A DNA stretch of 17,615 nucleotides from Anaerolineae bacterium (GTDB lineage Bacteria > Chloroflexota > Anaerolineae > 4572-78 > J111), in assembly GCA_020433785.1 (NCBI GenBank), contig JAGRCC010000092.1:1-17615 (forward strand). Reading direction: 5' to 3'. The notes beneath the pieces are model-generated. The model did no database searches and was not told where the DNA came from. It saw only the letters and a program-made list of their open reading frames with translations. Shown piece by piece: positions 6,889 to 15,558 of this stretch (within the stretch, counting starts at the first letter, position 1; each line of letters begins with the position of its first letter). Made by a program: the position numbers and the translations under genes.

Positions 6889-8001
6889 TCAGTTTTGATT
6901 ATTCCATTTAGGTAAGATAAATTTGAATGTAGACCCGCGGCCAACTTCGCTTTCGACCCAGATTTTGCCGCCATGTTTCTCGACCAATTCTTTACAGAGA
7001 ATCAAGCCCAGGCCGGTGCCTCGCTCGTTGGCCGTACCAATCTGCTTGACTTTGGTGTCGAGCCGAAATAATTTGGCTCGAGTTTCAGGCTCGATGCCAA
7101 TACCTGTATCGGTGACGGCGGTTTCGATAAAATTATCTCGCCATTGGGCTGAAAAAGAAACACGTCCGGCTTGGTAGGTGAATTTTAAGGCATTGGCCGT
7201 AAGATTGCGCGTCACAGTGTTAATCATATTAGCATCGCCGTAAATGAGAAACTGACCTTGTTCAATATGGTTAGTCATCGTGATGCCTTTATACTGAGCC
7301 GAGTTAGCCAGCAGGTCGATGGCCGTTTTGATGGCATCATACAGATCGATCTGTTTCGGCTGAAATCCCATAGAGCCTTTTTGTAGTCTGGCCCAATCCA
7401 GCAGATTTTCTAAGAGTTTGTAGGTATTTGTAACCGACCCATACACACTGTGCCCGATACGCGAAATTTGATCCGGATCAAATTCATCAACAGCCGTAAC
7501 CAATAAATCTGATAAACCAATTAACCCTGAGAATGCGCCTTTCAGATCATGGGCAATAATTGAGAAAAATTTATCTTTGGTGGCATTGAGGGCATGGAGT
7601 TCTTGTTTTTGGCGTTGGATGGTCAAATGAGTGTTAACCCGGGCCAGAACTTCTTCCTGATGAAATGGTTTAGTGATATAGTCAACCGCTCCCATCTCAA
7701 ATCCCTTAACTTTATTCTTGGTGTCGCTTAGGGCCGTCATAAAAATAATGGGGATATCTTTGGTTTTTATATCGGCTTTTAAACGCCGGCAGGTTTCAAA
7801 GCCGTCGATCCCAGGCATCATTATGTCGAGTAATATGAGATCGGGCGGCAGCCGGTGGACTTGCTCAATGGCATCCATCCCACTTTTGGCCACAAAGGTG
7901 CGGAAGCCAAACTGTTTCAGATAGCTAAATAGAACTTTGAGATTGGTGGGGTTGTCGTCAACGATCAATATGTTGAGTTCTGAAAGCATAGTTGTCGTCA
8001 C
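6889..8001 (-). CDS. Response regulator-histidine kinase (REC-HisKA-HATPase_c)
   Basis: The 370-residue cytoplasmic protein has an N-terminal receiver domain (residues 8-125; acidic pocket D15/D16, phospho-acceptor D59 in LILLDIMMPG, T89, K111). A HisKA helix pair follows with H151 in FFSIIAHDLKG, then an ATPase domain with N box N266/N270 (NLTANALKFT), DTGIGI and GTGLGL. There is no sensor or membrane segment. The receiver probably takes phosphate from a partner and controls the attached kinase. The start is GTG at 8001, chosen because AAGGAA lies 5 bases before it; a later ATG four codons in is less well placed. The Pro usual five residues after the His is Ala here (A156). The gene starts 9 bases after the stop of the large hybrid kinase, so the two are almost certainly co-transcribed and probably work as a pair. 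Confidence 0.92.
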   Translation of the reverse strand: MTTTMLSELNILIVDDNPTNLKVLFSYLKQFGFRTFVAKSGMDAIEQVHRLPPDLILLDIMMPGIDGFETCRRLKADIKTKDIPIIFMTALSDTKNKVKGFEMGAVDYITKPFHQEEVLARVNTHLTIQRQKQELHALNATKDKFFSIIAHDLKGAFSGLIGLSDLLVTAVDEFDPDQISRIGHSVYGSVTNTYKLLENLLDWARLQKGSMGFQPKQIDLYDAIKTAIDLLANSAQYKGITMTNHIEQGQFLIYGDANMINTVTRNLTANALKFTYQAGRVSFSAQWRDNFIETAVTDTGIGIEPETRAKLFRLDTKVKQIGTANERGTGLGLILCKELVEKHGGKIWVESEVGRGSTFKFILPKWNNQN

Positions 8002-8010
8002 GGTGGTTCC

Positions 8011-11000
8011 TTATAAGTACTGATTAATCAACTGTTTAATTTCATCTAAAGCAAAATTGTTGACGAGATCAATAATTTGTGAGCCAAATGATCCGAAATG
8101 AGGTTTGGTTTTGATCAATTCTTCAATCTGGTCTTGAATGCCTTCAATATCACCGATTAGGGCTAAGTCGCGCAGCGCTTCCAATTCTGCCGGGGCAGGT
8201 ATAGCCAGGGGAGTCTCAGGTTCAGCGGTTTCGAGGCAAGACGAGGCATCAGCCTTAGCATAAACCCATGTCAAAGCCAGATGTTTTTGTATCTTTTCAA
8301 ATAGTTCAGTAACTTGAATGGGCTTGCTAAGGTAATCCTGACAGCCGGCCGCCCGACTGCGCTGTTGGCTTCTTTGAAACGCGCCGGCTGAAGCGGCCAC
8401 GATGACGATGTCTTTCGTTAGGGTATTTTTTTTGATACGGCGGGTCGCCTCGAAGCCGTCCATTAGCGGCATGAGCAGATCCATAACAATGAGGGCAGGT
8501 TGCAGCCTTTCCGCTTGCTGGAGGGCTTCCTGTCCATTACTGGCTTCGGCAATGGCAAACCCCAGTGGGGCCAACAATTCTTTAAGGATTAGACGATTTT
8601 CGGCCTTATCGTCTACGATGAGAATTTTAATGGGAGACGCTGTTTGGGCTTCAACTGCTTTATAACCAATAATCTTTTGATTTTTTATGAAGTTAGGTGC
8701 GTTGACTGTATCAGTCGTTGGAACGATCACTTCAAACCAAAATTTGGTTCCTTGGTCAATAACACTTTCAACGTATAATTCGCTGCCCATCATCCGAACC
8801 AACCGCCGGGAGATGGCTAACCCTAGCCCCGTGCCTTCGGAGTGAATTCGCCTGTCTTTGACCTGGTGGAAGGGGGCAAAAATTTCTTCCAACTTGTCAG
8901 TCGGAATACCAACGCCCGTGTCCCGAACTTCAAAGTAAAGACTAATAGTGGGGCTGGAGGTCCGCTGGGGTTGGTGAGTATCGACTTTTAAGATTACTTG
9001 CCCGGTTGTGGTAAATTTTATCGCGTTGCTAAGGAGGTTAATTAGAATCTGGCGCAGCCGTTTTTCATCGGCAACAATGCCCTGAGGTAGATAGGGGGAC
9101 GTTTCAACCTTAAGCTCTAGCCATTTTTGTTCGGCTCGAACTCGCAGCATTTCCATAATAGCTTTAATAAACCCGGCCAAATGAAACTCGTCGGGCTCAA
9201 GGTCCAATTTGCCAGCCTCAATTTTAGAAATATCCAGAATATCATTTATCATTGTTAGCAGGTGTTCGCCGCTGGTATGGATAATGTCAATAGCCTCCCC
9301 TTGCTGGCTTGATAGATGGCTGTCGCGTTTGAGAATTTGGGTAAACCCCAAAATGCCATTAAGAGGCGTTCGCAGTTCGTGGCTTATGTTGGCTAAAAAT
9401 TGGCTTTTGGCCTGGTTGGCGGCTTCGGCCTGTTCTTTAGCTTTGTGTAAATTGTCATTAGCCGTTTTTAGCTCATCGATGGCTTGGTTTAGATGGGTGT
9501 ATAATCGAGCGTTTTCAATGGCGATGGCCGCCTGTCCGGCCAGCATATTGAGCAATTTGAGATCTTGTTCATCAAAGGCATTCCAATGCTTATTGCTGTG
9601 CGCATCCAGGGTACCGATGGTCTTTTGGCCCACAGTCAAAGGGGCGCTGATAATGGCTAGAAACCTATCTAAAACCGCCGCCGGATTATCAAAATGGGGA
9701 TCATTGGGGATATCGTTGGCAATGATTGGCCGGCCGGTTTGAGCCACTCGGCCGGCGATGCTGTGGCCAATAGGTTCGTGAGTGTTTTCTATAATATCTT
9801 GATGGAGACCATAAGAGCCTTCAATTGTTAGATATGTGTTAGTCTCATCGATGAGTAAAATACAACTAGAACTAGCTTTGAGTAGTTTGGCCGTGATTTT
9901 GGCGATTGAATTGAGCAATTGATCCAATTGATGCTGGGTGGTAATTTCCTTGCCCACCTGGTACAACGTTTCCAATTTTTCGTTGAGGATGGTTAACTCG
10001 CCGGTGCGAGCGACCACACGCACCTCCAATTCATCGTGGGCTTTTTGCAGTAGCTCTTCCGCTCGTTTCCGTTCCGCAATCTCCATTTGCAGCGTTTCAT
10101 TAACTTTGACCAAATCGGCCGTTCGCTCTTGAACGCGCTGCTCAAGCTGCTGATTCGTTTCGGCTAAAGCTTTTTTGGTTAATTGTTGTTCTTTAGCCAG
10201 AGAAATAGCGGATGCAGCAGCCTCCAGCAATACCATTTCTGATAAATCCCAGGGAGGCGTCTCCTCCTTATTTCCAAAAGTTATGAGGCCATATAAGCGG
10301 TTATTGATTTTTAAGGGTACGAGCAAAAGGGTGCGAATATTGTATTTTGAAAAATATACGGGTTGAGTAGTCACGATATTATCTATCGTATCAGAGATGA
10401 GCTGTCCCTGCTCTAGTCTTTTAGTCCAGTGGTACCGGATTTCAATAATTGAGGGATCTAAGTTTTCTGAGGAGTCAGACGGTGACTGGTCTGGTGGCCG
10501 GACGTAGATAGCCTGGACTTTAAAGGAAAGTGCTTTAGGGTCCTCTAGCTTTTCAAGCAGGCAGCCAAAATCAGCGTGCGAGACAGGCCCCAACAGGCGA
10601 ATGACATCATCGTAAAAGCTCTCGCCTTCAGTGTCAACGAGTAATCGACGCTGCAGCTCGACCAACGTACTCAAATAGGCTTCCCGTTTAGCGAGAAATT
10701 GGCGGGTTTGCTCACGATCCGTTACATCGGATGAAATACCGATAAGACCTATTACTTCACGCTCTTCGTCACGGAGTTGAGTATATTGTGTTTCAAAAAT
10801 AGTATCTCCGAATTGGGTAGTCGAGTGGGTTATCTCTCCCGTTAGAGCACGTCGAATATTTTCTGTATTTTGAAGATTATCTTGATTTACAGCAAACGCC
10901 GATTTTCCAACCAGTTCTCTCTGTTTTAGTCCAAGTCGGGTTAATCCTTGCCCTTCCGACATGGTTATAATACCGTCGCGATCAATACTCCATAAAATAA

Positions 11001-12150
11001 TCGGTAGTTTGGTGATAATTGACTCTAACCGGCTTTTACTTTCAAACAGTGCCTGGTTAGCTTGCTTGCGTTCGGTGATGTCGCGTACAAAAATACAGAC
11101 ATAGGCCGTGTTATCAAAATCTAGATTGTGGACAATGACTTCCACCGGTAAGGGTTTGCCCTCTCTTGTATGATGAACCGATTCAAATGCAATAACCCGC
11201 TGGTGCTGGGCCTCCTGCCACAGCTTAGCCCAACCTTGGTCGGCAAACTTCGGATCGATGTCGCCAAATTTCATCTTGATCAGTTCTTCACGTTCGTAGC
11301 CTAATCTCCAAGTAGCGGTTTCATTAGCATCGAGAAAGTTGCCGCTGCGGTCAACCCAAAAAACGGAGTCGACCACCCAATCGATTGAGAAGCGGACCCG
11401 TTGCAGCGTCTGTTCGGTCTGCTTTTGCCGGGTCACATCTCGTCCGGCGGCCATACATTCAAGGAGCTGATCCTGATCCCCCAAGATAGCCCGGTAGGTC
11501 CATTGCTGCCAGCGAACATCACCTGAAGGTAAAACGCTGCGATGTTCAGTAGTAATAACCGGATTTTGCGCGTTAAGTAATGCAATGGCGTCACTCACAT
11601 ACGGGCGATCTTCGTCAGCAATAAATGTTAAAAAGGGCTGGCCGATTAAATCCTCCGGCTGCTTTTTGAGGGAGCGACAGTAGACGTCATTGACAAAGGT
11701 TAGATTACCGTTAGCCTGAAAGCGGCAAATGAGGTCAGTTCGACTTTCGATAGCGGTCGAATAAAGGGTACTGTTTTTGTCTAGATGAGTCAGATCAATG
11801 ATGGTTAGGAGGAGGTGGCAACTGAGGTCATTAAACGGCTCAGCTGTTAGATAAAGGGTTTGGCGTGTGCCGGCCTCGCTTGACCGCTGAATAGGGGGCA
11901 ACGTTACGCCGTCACGTTGATTTTGGGCAATTAAGGCCAGGGTGGCTTCGTAGCCCACCAATTCCTCAAATAGTTCCGTTAGGGGTAAGCCGATTAATTC
12001 GTTAGGCTTGATGTCTGTCCAGCAGGTTACAACTGAGTTGTAGTCTTGAATAACTAAGTTGGCATCGGTCATGACATAACCGATGTTATGCTGGGCGGCG
12101 ATTTTATTGAATATCTTGGCCTGTAGAGACTCGTTGTCAGAAGGAGGCAT
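8011..12150 (-). CDS. Hybrid sensor histidine kinase, 4 PAS, 2 GAF, HisKA, HATPase_c, REC
   Basis: The 1379-residue soluble kinase has four PAS domains (about 15-115, 127-245, 255-370, 371-475) and a GAF domain (about 493-650). A coiled coil with the QERTADL/ARTGELT type linker (650-730) and a second GAF (733-883) follow. HisKA has H924 in ISHELRTPLNG. The ATPase domain (about 1020-1143) shows LLSNAIKFT, DTGVGI and GTGLGL. The receiver domain (about 1170-1290) has D1224 in IVMDLLMP. The last 70 residues are helical (ending in DEIKQLINQYL) and are not a recognisable Hpt domain. No membrane helices are seen, so the PAS/GAF set senses intracellular signals. A TTG at 12162 would add four residues, but GAGG 6 bases before the ATG at 12150 favours the later start. 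It follows the helicase-associated gene by 75 bases and precedes a REC kinase by 9. Confidence 0.93.
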   Translation of the reverse strand: MPPSDNESLQAKIFNKIAAQHNIGYVMTDANLVIQDYNSVVTCWTDIKPNELIGLPLTELFEELVGYEATLALIAQNQRDGVTLPPIQRSSEAGTRQTLYLTAEPFNDLSCHLLLTIIDLTHLDKNSTLYSTAIESRTDLICRFQANGNLTFVNDVYCRSLKKQPEDLIGQPFLTFIADEDRPYVSDAIALLNAQNPVITTEHRSVLPSGDVRWQQWTYRAILGDQDQLLECMAAGRDVTRQKQTEQTLQRVRFSIDWVVDSVFWVDRSGNFLDANETATWRLGYEREELIKMKFGDIDPKFADQGWAKLWQEAQHQRVIAFESVHHTREGKPLPVEVIVHNLDFDNTAYVCIFVRDITERKQANQALFESKSRLESIITKLPIILWSIDRDGIITMSEGQGLTRLGLKQRELVGKSAFAVNQDNLQNTENIRRALTGEITHSTTQFGDTIFETQYTQLRDEEREVIGLIGISSDVTDREQTRQFLAKREAYLSTLVELQRRLLVDTEGESFYDDVIRLLGPVSHADFGCLLEKLEDPKALSFKVQAIYVRPPDQSPSDSSENLDPSIIEIRYHWTKRLEQGQLISDTIDNIVTTQPVYFSKYNIRTLLLVPLKINNRLYGLITFGNKEETPPWDLSEMVLLEAAASAISLAKEQQLTKKALAETNQQLEQRVQERTADLVKVNETLQMEIAERKRAEELLQKAHDELEVRVVARTGELTILNEKLETLYQVGKEITTQHQLDQLLNSIAKITAKLLKASSSCILLIDETNTYLTIEGSYGLHQDIIENTHEPIGHSIAGRVAQTGRPIIANDIPNDPHFDNPAAVLDRFLAIISAPLTVGQKTIGTLDAHSNKHWNAFDEQDLKLLNMLAGQAAIAIENARLYTHLNQAIDELKTANDNLHKAKEQAEAANQAKSQFLANISHELRTPLNGILGFTQILKRDSHLSSQQGEAIDIIHTSGEHLLTMINDILDISKIEAGKLDLEPDEFHLAGFIKAIMEMLRVRAEQKWLELKVETSPYLPQGIVADEKRLRQILINLLSNAIKFTTTGQVILKVDTHQPQRTSSPTISLYFEVRDTGVGIPTDKLEEIFAPFHQVKDRRIHSEGTGLGLAISRRLVRMMGSELYVESVIDQGTKFWFEVIVPTTDTVNAPNFIKNQKIIGYKAVEAQTASPIKILIVDDKAENRLILKELLAPLGFAIAEASNGQEALQQAERLQPALIVMDLLMPLMDGFEATRRIKKNTLTKDIVIVAASAGAFQRSQQRSRAAGCQDYLSKPIQVTELFEKIQKHLALTWVYAKADASSCLETAEPETPLAIPAPAELEALRDLALIGDIEGIQDQIEELIKTKPHFGSFGSQIIDLVNNFALDEIKQLINQYL

Positions 12151-12225
12151 GGACGTCCTCAAGTTGGTGTGAGTGATGGTGATCGATCAGATAGATAGGC
12201 TAAGTGGCCGGTTTTTTGATTCAGT

Positions 12226-13932
12226 TTACTCCAGATACCCTAATTCTATAAGAAAACGCTTAACTTGGGCAACATGCCGCGCCGGAATTAGAATCGTCGT
12301 CGAATTTAACGCCTCGCCCAGTAAGGGACCCAGTTCTGGGTGCTGGCGTAGTTCAGTAGCTATGGCTTCATGTTTTAGATGAAGCAACGTGGCGGGTTCG
12401 AGGGCTACGGTAGCATAACGGGTGCCCCAATTCCGAACCGCCTCAACCACTTTCAGCGGTGTTTGATTGTTGGTAACGCGAGTCAAAAAGGCGGTGATTT
12501 GATCGGGCGTCACTCCGTTTTTGAGCGCCCGTTTGACGCTGGCTTGCGTAATTTGGTATCCGGCTCGCTGTGGTTCATAGCTGGCCAACTGAGCAAAACG
12601 CGCCACTTGAAACCGATCATACAGGCTGGCCTGAGCCGGAACCCGAACCAAAAAGTTGTGATCCACTCTTAGCCAGGGCGTTTTTGGCGGTAAATCGTCA
12701 ACAACCGATTGACCGCTTAGAAACGATTGACCCGCCGCCGTTAGACAAAAGCTGGTGGGCGCCGAGGTGGAGCTGGCGCTGCCCAAATCCACAATCCCCA
12801 AAATAGGTAGGATAAACGTTAATAAATAGCGGATTAATGCGCCTTCTACCTCATCCCAGTGAGCAAACCCCATCAAAAAGTTACCGTGTCGATCTTGAAT
12901 GTACCAGTTGTCATAGTCGCCGGTAGGGCGTTGAAAGTCAGGATCGATCTGCTTGATCAAGGTCACCATGTGATCAATCGACAGCCATTGGCTGGGAGCA
13001 GGCTCAAGCTGGGCCAGATAACCCAAAATTTTCGAGCGGGCCAGTAGCGGGCTGTTTTCCCAGCCGGTTGGCTGCGGCGCCAAACTGGGTACATGCCACA
13101 GATCGTTCCAGGTGGGGTCGGCACGCCAGGTGTTTTGGAGTTCGGTGAGTTGTCGGGCCGGAGTGGCTTGCAGCCAACTGCGGGTGGGTTCGCGCTCCGG
13201 TCGGAGCCGGCCATGAGCCAGAGTCAGCAGTTTGGCTCGACGGCAGAGATGCAGCAAAAATTCCAGTTCAGCCTCCTGCGTCGTGTGTCGATGTAGCGAC
13301 GGTAGCAACGTTTGGATCAGAGCTTGTTTGTCGGCGGTCGCTAGCGCCTCGTCCTGTTGCATTCGGACCGGAGTGGTTTGCAGGTAGACCAAAATTCTAA
13401 AAACGTTTTCACGAAGGCGATTTAAACTACTAAGAGTTTGAGCCGGCGCGGCCACAGCCCCGATTTGAAAATCGGGGTGGCTCGGCGGCAGCTGAGGATT
13501 TCCAGGATTAAGTAAGGGCAGCAGATCATCCGGGATGTAAACAACCTCCTGACTTCCTTGCGGCGTTACCTGAAACGATTTGAATATAAGCCCGCGATAC
13601 CACAACCCTTCGGCCGGGTTAGCCGGATTTTGCCAGGGCTGCTCTCGCTCCAACCGGGCCGGCCCCATCGAACGAATCTCGCCGAATTGACGGCTAAAAC
13701 GCGGGCCTTCCACCTGCCCGCCTTGTTGCAGCAAGAATTGAAGAGCCTGGTCTTCCGCCGGCGAGAGGTCATCCAGGACAATGGCTGTGGCCACCGGCGA
13801 GAGTAAGGTGTCGACCAATTGGTTAATCACCGCTGTGTGATCGCCGGCGGTTAGCAACACGGCTCGGAGATCGGCAATGGCTTTGAGCAGCGTTAATTCA
13901 TAATCAATCAGCGACTGGCGCAGGCTTTTCAT
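12226..13932 (-). CDS. Helicase-associated domain protein (XPB/Ssl2 N-terminal-like), no motor
   Basis: The 568-residue protein resembles the stand-alone 'helicase-associated domain' (Helicase_C_3-like) proteins. The segment at about 423-505 (VDHNFLVRVPAQ, YDRFQVARFAQL, YQITQASVKRALKNG, PDQITAFL) is the clearest part, and the N-terminal part (about 50-140) has winged-helix-like segments ending in VYIPDDLLPLL. No Walker A (GxGKT) or DExH box is present, so it cannot be a helicase alone; DNA binding or a partner role in transcription or repair is inferred. The C-terminus (about 535-568) ends in an alpha-beta unit (TTILIPARHVAQVKRFL). The ATG at 13932 has no ribosome binding site, but a TATAAT box ends 6 bases before it, suggesting leaderless expression. 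It is likely read through into the kinase genes. Confidence 0.65.
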   Translation of the reverse strand: MKSLRQSLIDYELTLLKAIADLRAVLLTAGDHTAVINQLVDTLLSPVATAIVLDDLSPAEDQALQFLLQQGGQVEGPRFSRQFGEIRSMGPARLEREQPWQNPANPAEGLWYRGLIFKSFQVTPQGSQEVVYIPDDLLPLLNPGNPQLPPSHPDFQIGAVAAPAQTLSSLNRLRENVFRILVYLQTTPVRMQQDEALATADKQALIQTLLPSLHRHTTQEAELEFLLHLCRRAKLLTLAHGRLRPEREPTRSWLQATPARQLTELQNTWRADPTWNDLWHVPSLAPQPTGWENSPLLARSKILGYLAQLEPAPSQWLSIDHMVTLIKQIDPDFQRPTGDYDNWYIQDRHGNFLMGFAHWDEVEGALIRYLLTFILPILGIVDLGSASSTSAPTSFCLTAAGQSFLSGQSVVDDLPPKTPWLRVDHNFLVRVPAQASLYDRFQVARFAQLASYEPQRAGYQITQASVKRALKNGVTPDQITAFLTRVTNNQTPLKVVEAVRNWGTRYATVALEPATLLHLKHEAIATELRQHPELGPLLGEALNSTTILIPARHVAQVKRFLIELGYLE

Positions 13933-13938
13933 AACTTA

Positions 13939-13967
13939 ATTATAGTGGTAAGCGCAGGCACATACAA
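13939..13967 (-). promoter_or_regulatory. Promoter for the helicase-associated gene, probably leaderless
   Basis: On the minus strand TTGTAT (13967-13962), a 17-base spacer and a perfect TATAAT (13944-13939) precede the ATG at 13932. The usual start distance from the -10 box falls on or next to the A of the ATG, and no Shine-Dalgarno sequence is present. Confidence 0.55.
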
Positions 13968-13990
13968 GACATTCCGGCGGTAGTCCGCTG

Positions 13991-14104
13991 AAAATCGCTC
14001 AGAGGCGATTGATCCCATTATCGCTCACAGTAACCGGCCATCTGAGTGAATAGCCGGATTGTAGGGTAACCGTATGCTTGAAAATTTGGTGGATGAGCGA
14101 TTTT
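13991..14104. promoter_or_regulatory. Three ATCGCTCA octamers, possible operators
   Basis: ATCGCTCA occurs within 13991-14001 (as AAAATCGCTCA) and at 14020-14027. It occurs inverted within 14094-14104 (TGAGCGATTTT), making an 11-base inverted repeat between the outer copies. The last copy lies a few bases before the -35 box of the plus-strand promoter. A half copy (GCGATTGATC) follows the first. The rest of the 275-base divergent gap shows only the two promoters. Confidence 0.4.
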
Positions 14105-14107
14105 TTG

Positions 14108-14136
14108 TTGCTTGAATTACAACTCGACGCTATAAT
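14108..14136 (+). promoter_or_regulatory. Promoter of the DUF1232/MerR-like operon
   Basis: TTGCTT (14108-14113), a 17-base spacer and a perfect TATAAT (14131-14136). Transcription would start near 14143, giving a leader of about 65 bases before the ATG at 14208. Confidence 0.6.
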
Positions 14137-14207
14137 TTCGGGCAAGTAATTTATTAAATGAAATTTTTTGTAAATTTTAGCCGGATTGAATATTGTAGGA
14201 GGTAATT

Positions 14208-14579
14208 ATGACTAAGAAGCCGTCGACAGTAACGAATGACAAAGATTATTCTTTTCTTTCTAATTTGTTGAAACAGTTAAGGTTAGTGTGGCTACTTTTT
14301 ACAGATAGTCGTATTGGGTTGTTAGCCAAATCCGTAGTGCCTTTGTCACTGCTGTACACAATCTCACCCGTTGATTTTATTCCCGATGTTATTTTGGGGT
14401 TAGGCCAACTGGATGATTTTGGCGTTATTCTGTTGGGGATGACGCTGTTTATAAAATTATGCCCGCCACATATCGTTGAGCAGTATAGCCGTATGCTAGA
14501 TTATGGCAGCGATGCTCACACTGATTTTGACAACGACGAAACCGTTGATGCGTCGTATCGTGTTGTGAACGAAGATTAA
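14208..14579 (+). CDS. DUF1232 (YkvA-like) small membrane protein
   Basis: The 123-residue product has the DUF1232 hallmark SPVDFIPD (53-60) followed by GQLDD (66-70), flanked by hydrophobic helices at about 37-51 and 70-84. It has a basic N-terminal part and an acidic C-terminal tail (about 98-123). The family is widespread and its biochemical role is unsettled; two short membrane hairpins are the usual prediction. AGGAGG 5 bases before the ATG fixes the start. It is first of two genes, 29 bases before the MerR-like gene, under a good promoter with ATCGCTCA octamers upstream. Confidence 0.88.
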   Translation: MTKKPSTVTNDKDYSFLSNLLKQLRLVWLLFTDSRIGLLAKSVVPLSLLYTISPVDFIPDVILGLGQLDDFGVILLGMTLFIKLCPPHIVEQYSRMLDYGSDAHTDFDNDETVDASYRVVNED

Positions 14580-14608
14580 GATTAAGGGGAGTGGAGTAAC
14601 GTTAACCT

Positions 14609-15499
14609 ATGAACTCGGAGATGTTTCAGCCGCCTCAGACGGTGGCTAAGGAGTTAGATATCTCTCCGGCGTCCTTACGGCGCTGGTCAGATGAATTCAC
14701 TAATTTTTTGTCTAAGGACGCCGGCAGCGGTAAAAATCGTAGTCATCGCCGTTATTCTGATGATGATGTCAGTACGCTGTTGCAAATTAAAGAGCTAATG
14801 AACAGCGGCATGACTTACGAGCAAGTTCGACTGCAATTGAAAGATACACTGGCTCCTACCATTGAACCGGACGGCATCTCAGACGGCGATGAAGATTTTG
14901 CCGATGATTTTTCGGCATTTGATGCTGCGGATGATGATGCGCCTGATTTCGAAGAGAGCATGGCGGTTGTCGCGGCCAACGGGACCGAATCGCCGGCCAT
15001 GGCCTTTTTAAATAACACTTTAACCACGCTGTCTGACAGCCAGAAAAGCATTCTCAACAGCCAGGCTGCTAATCGAGAGTTGATGGGGGTACTGCTTCAG
15101 GATAACTTTAATCTGAAAGAAGAAAACAATCGCCTTCGCGAGCGGATTTTAGAAGTAGAGCGCGATATCGCCAGAACCCGCCAAGAAGATGAGTGGCGGC
15201 GTGAAGCGCTGCGCCAGGAATTGGAAGCCAAAATTTCCGCCGCCAATCAGTTGGCGTCTGAAGCTATTGTCACTGCCCGGTCGGTTGAACCACCTCAAAT
15301 TAAAGCGGTCGAGACCAAACCTGGCTGTTTAGGGATGCTGCTCGGTCGAGGGGGAACACAGATTATCACGGCTCAACCTCGAAAACCTCAAGCGAAAGTT
15401 TCGGCTGCTTCGCCCGCAGCACTTCAACAACCCCAACCGGACCATCAGTTCTCCGCCGCGAACCAGTCCCATCCCAAACCCTTATTTCCGCCCGAATAA
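14609..15499 (+). CDS. MerR-type DNA-binding protein with long coiled coil
   Basis: The 296-residue product opens with a MerR-like winged helix-turn-helix (about 6-78: TVAKELDISPASLRRWSDEF, then HRRYSDDDVSTLLQIKELM and MTYEQVRLQL). An acidic linker (88-117) follows, then a strong coiled coil (about 145-220, NLKEENNRLRERILEVERD), which would dimerise the protein. After KPGCLGMLLGRGG (238-249) the tail is Pro/Gln/Ala-rich and disordered. There is no known effector-binding domain, so it is not a classical metal or drug sensor. The ATG at 14609 has only a distant GGAG 13 bases upstream; the later in-frame ATG four codons on is too close to its own GGAG. It is co-transcribed with the DUF1232 gene and could be the protein that reads the octamers upstream of the operon, which is a guess. 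Confidence 0.8.
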   Translation: MNSEMFQPPQTVAKELDISPASLRRWSDEFTNFLSKDAGSGKNRSHRRYSDDDVSTLLQIKELMNSGMTYEQVRLQLKDTLAPTIEPDGISDGDEDFADDFSAFDAADDDAPDFEESMAVVAANGTESPAMAFLNNTLTTLSDSQKSILNSQAANRELMGVLLQDNFNLKEENNRLRERILEVERDIARTRQEDEWRREALRQELEAKISAANQLASEAIVTARSVEPPQIKAVETKPGCLGMLLGRGGTQIITAQPRKPQAKVSAASPAALQQPQPDHQFSAANQSHPKPLFPPE

Positions 15500-15558
15500 C
15501 CGTTTAGACCGGGCGAGGCTGCAAGCGTGACTGGCCCACTGATGCACAAGTAACGTCC

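Noticed and set aside
9209..9742. Plus-strand 177-residue open frame inside the hybrid kinase
   Set aside because: It is antisense to the second GAF and HisKA region, which is clearly coding on the minus strand; no ribosome binding site and no recognisable family.
12963..13214. Short frames on both strands within the helicase-associated gene
   Set aside because: Out-of-phase shadows of a gene with clear family resemblance.
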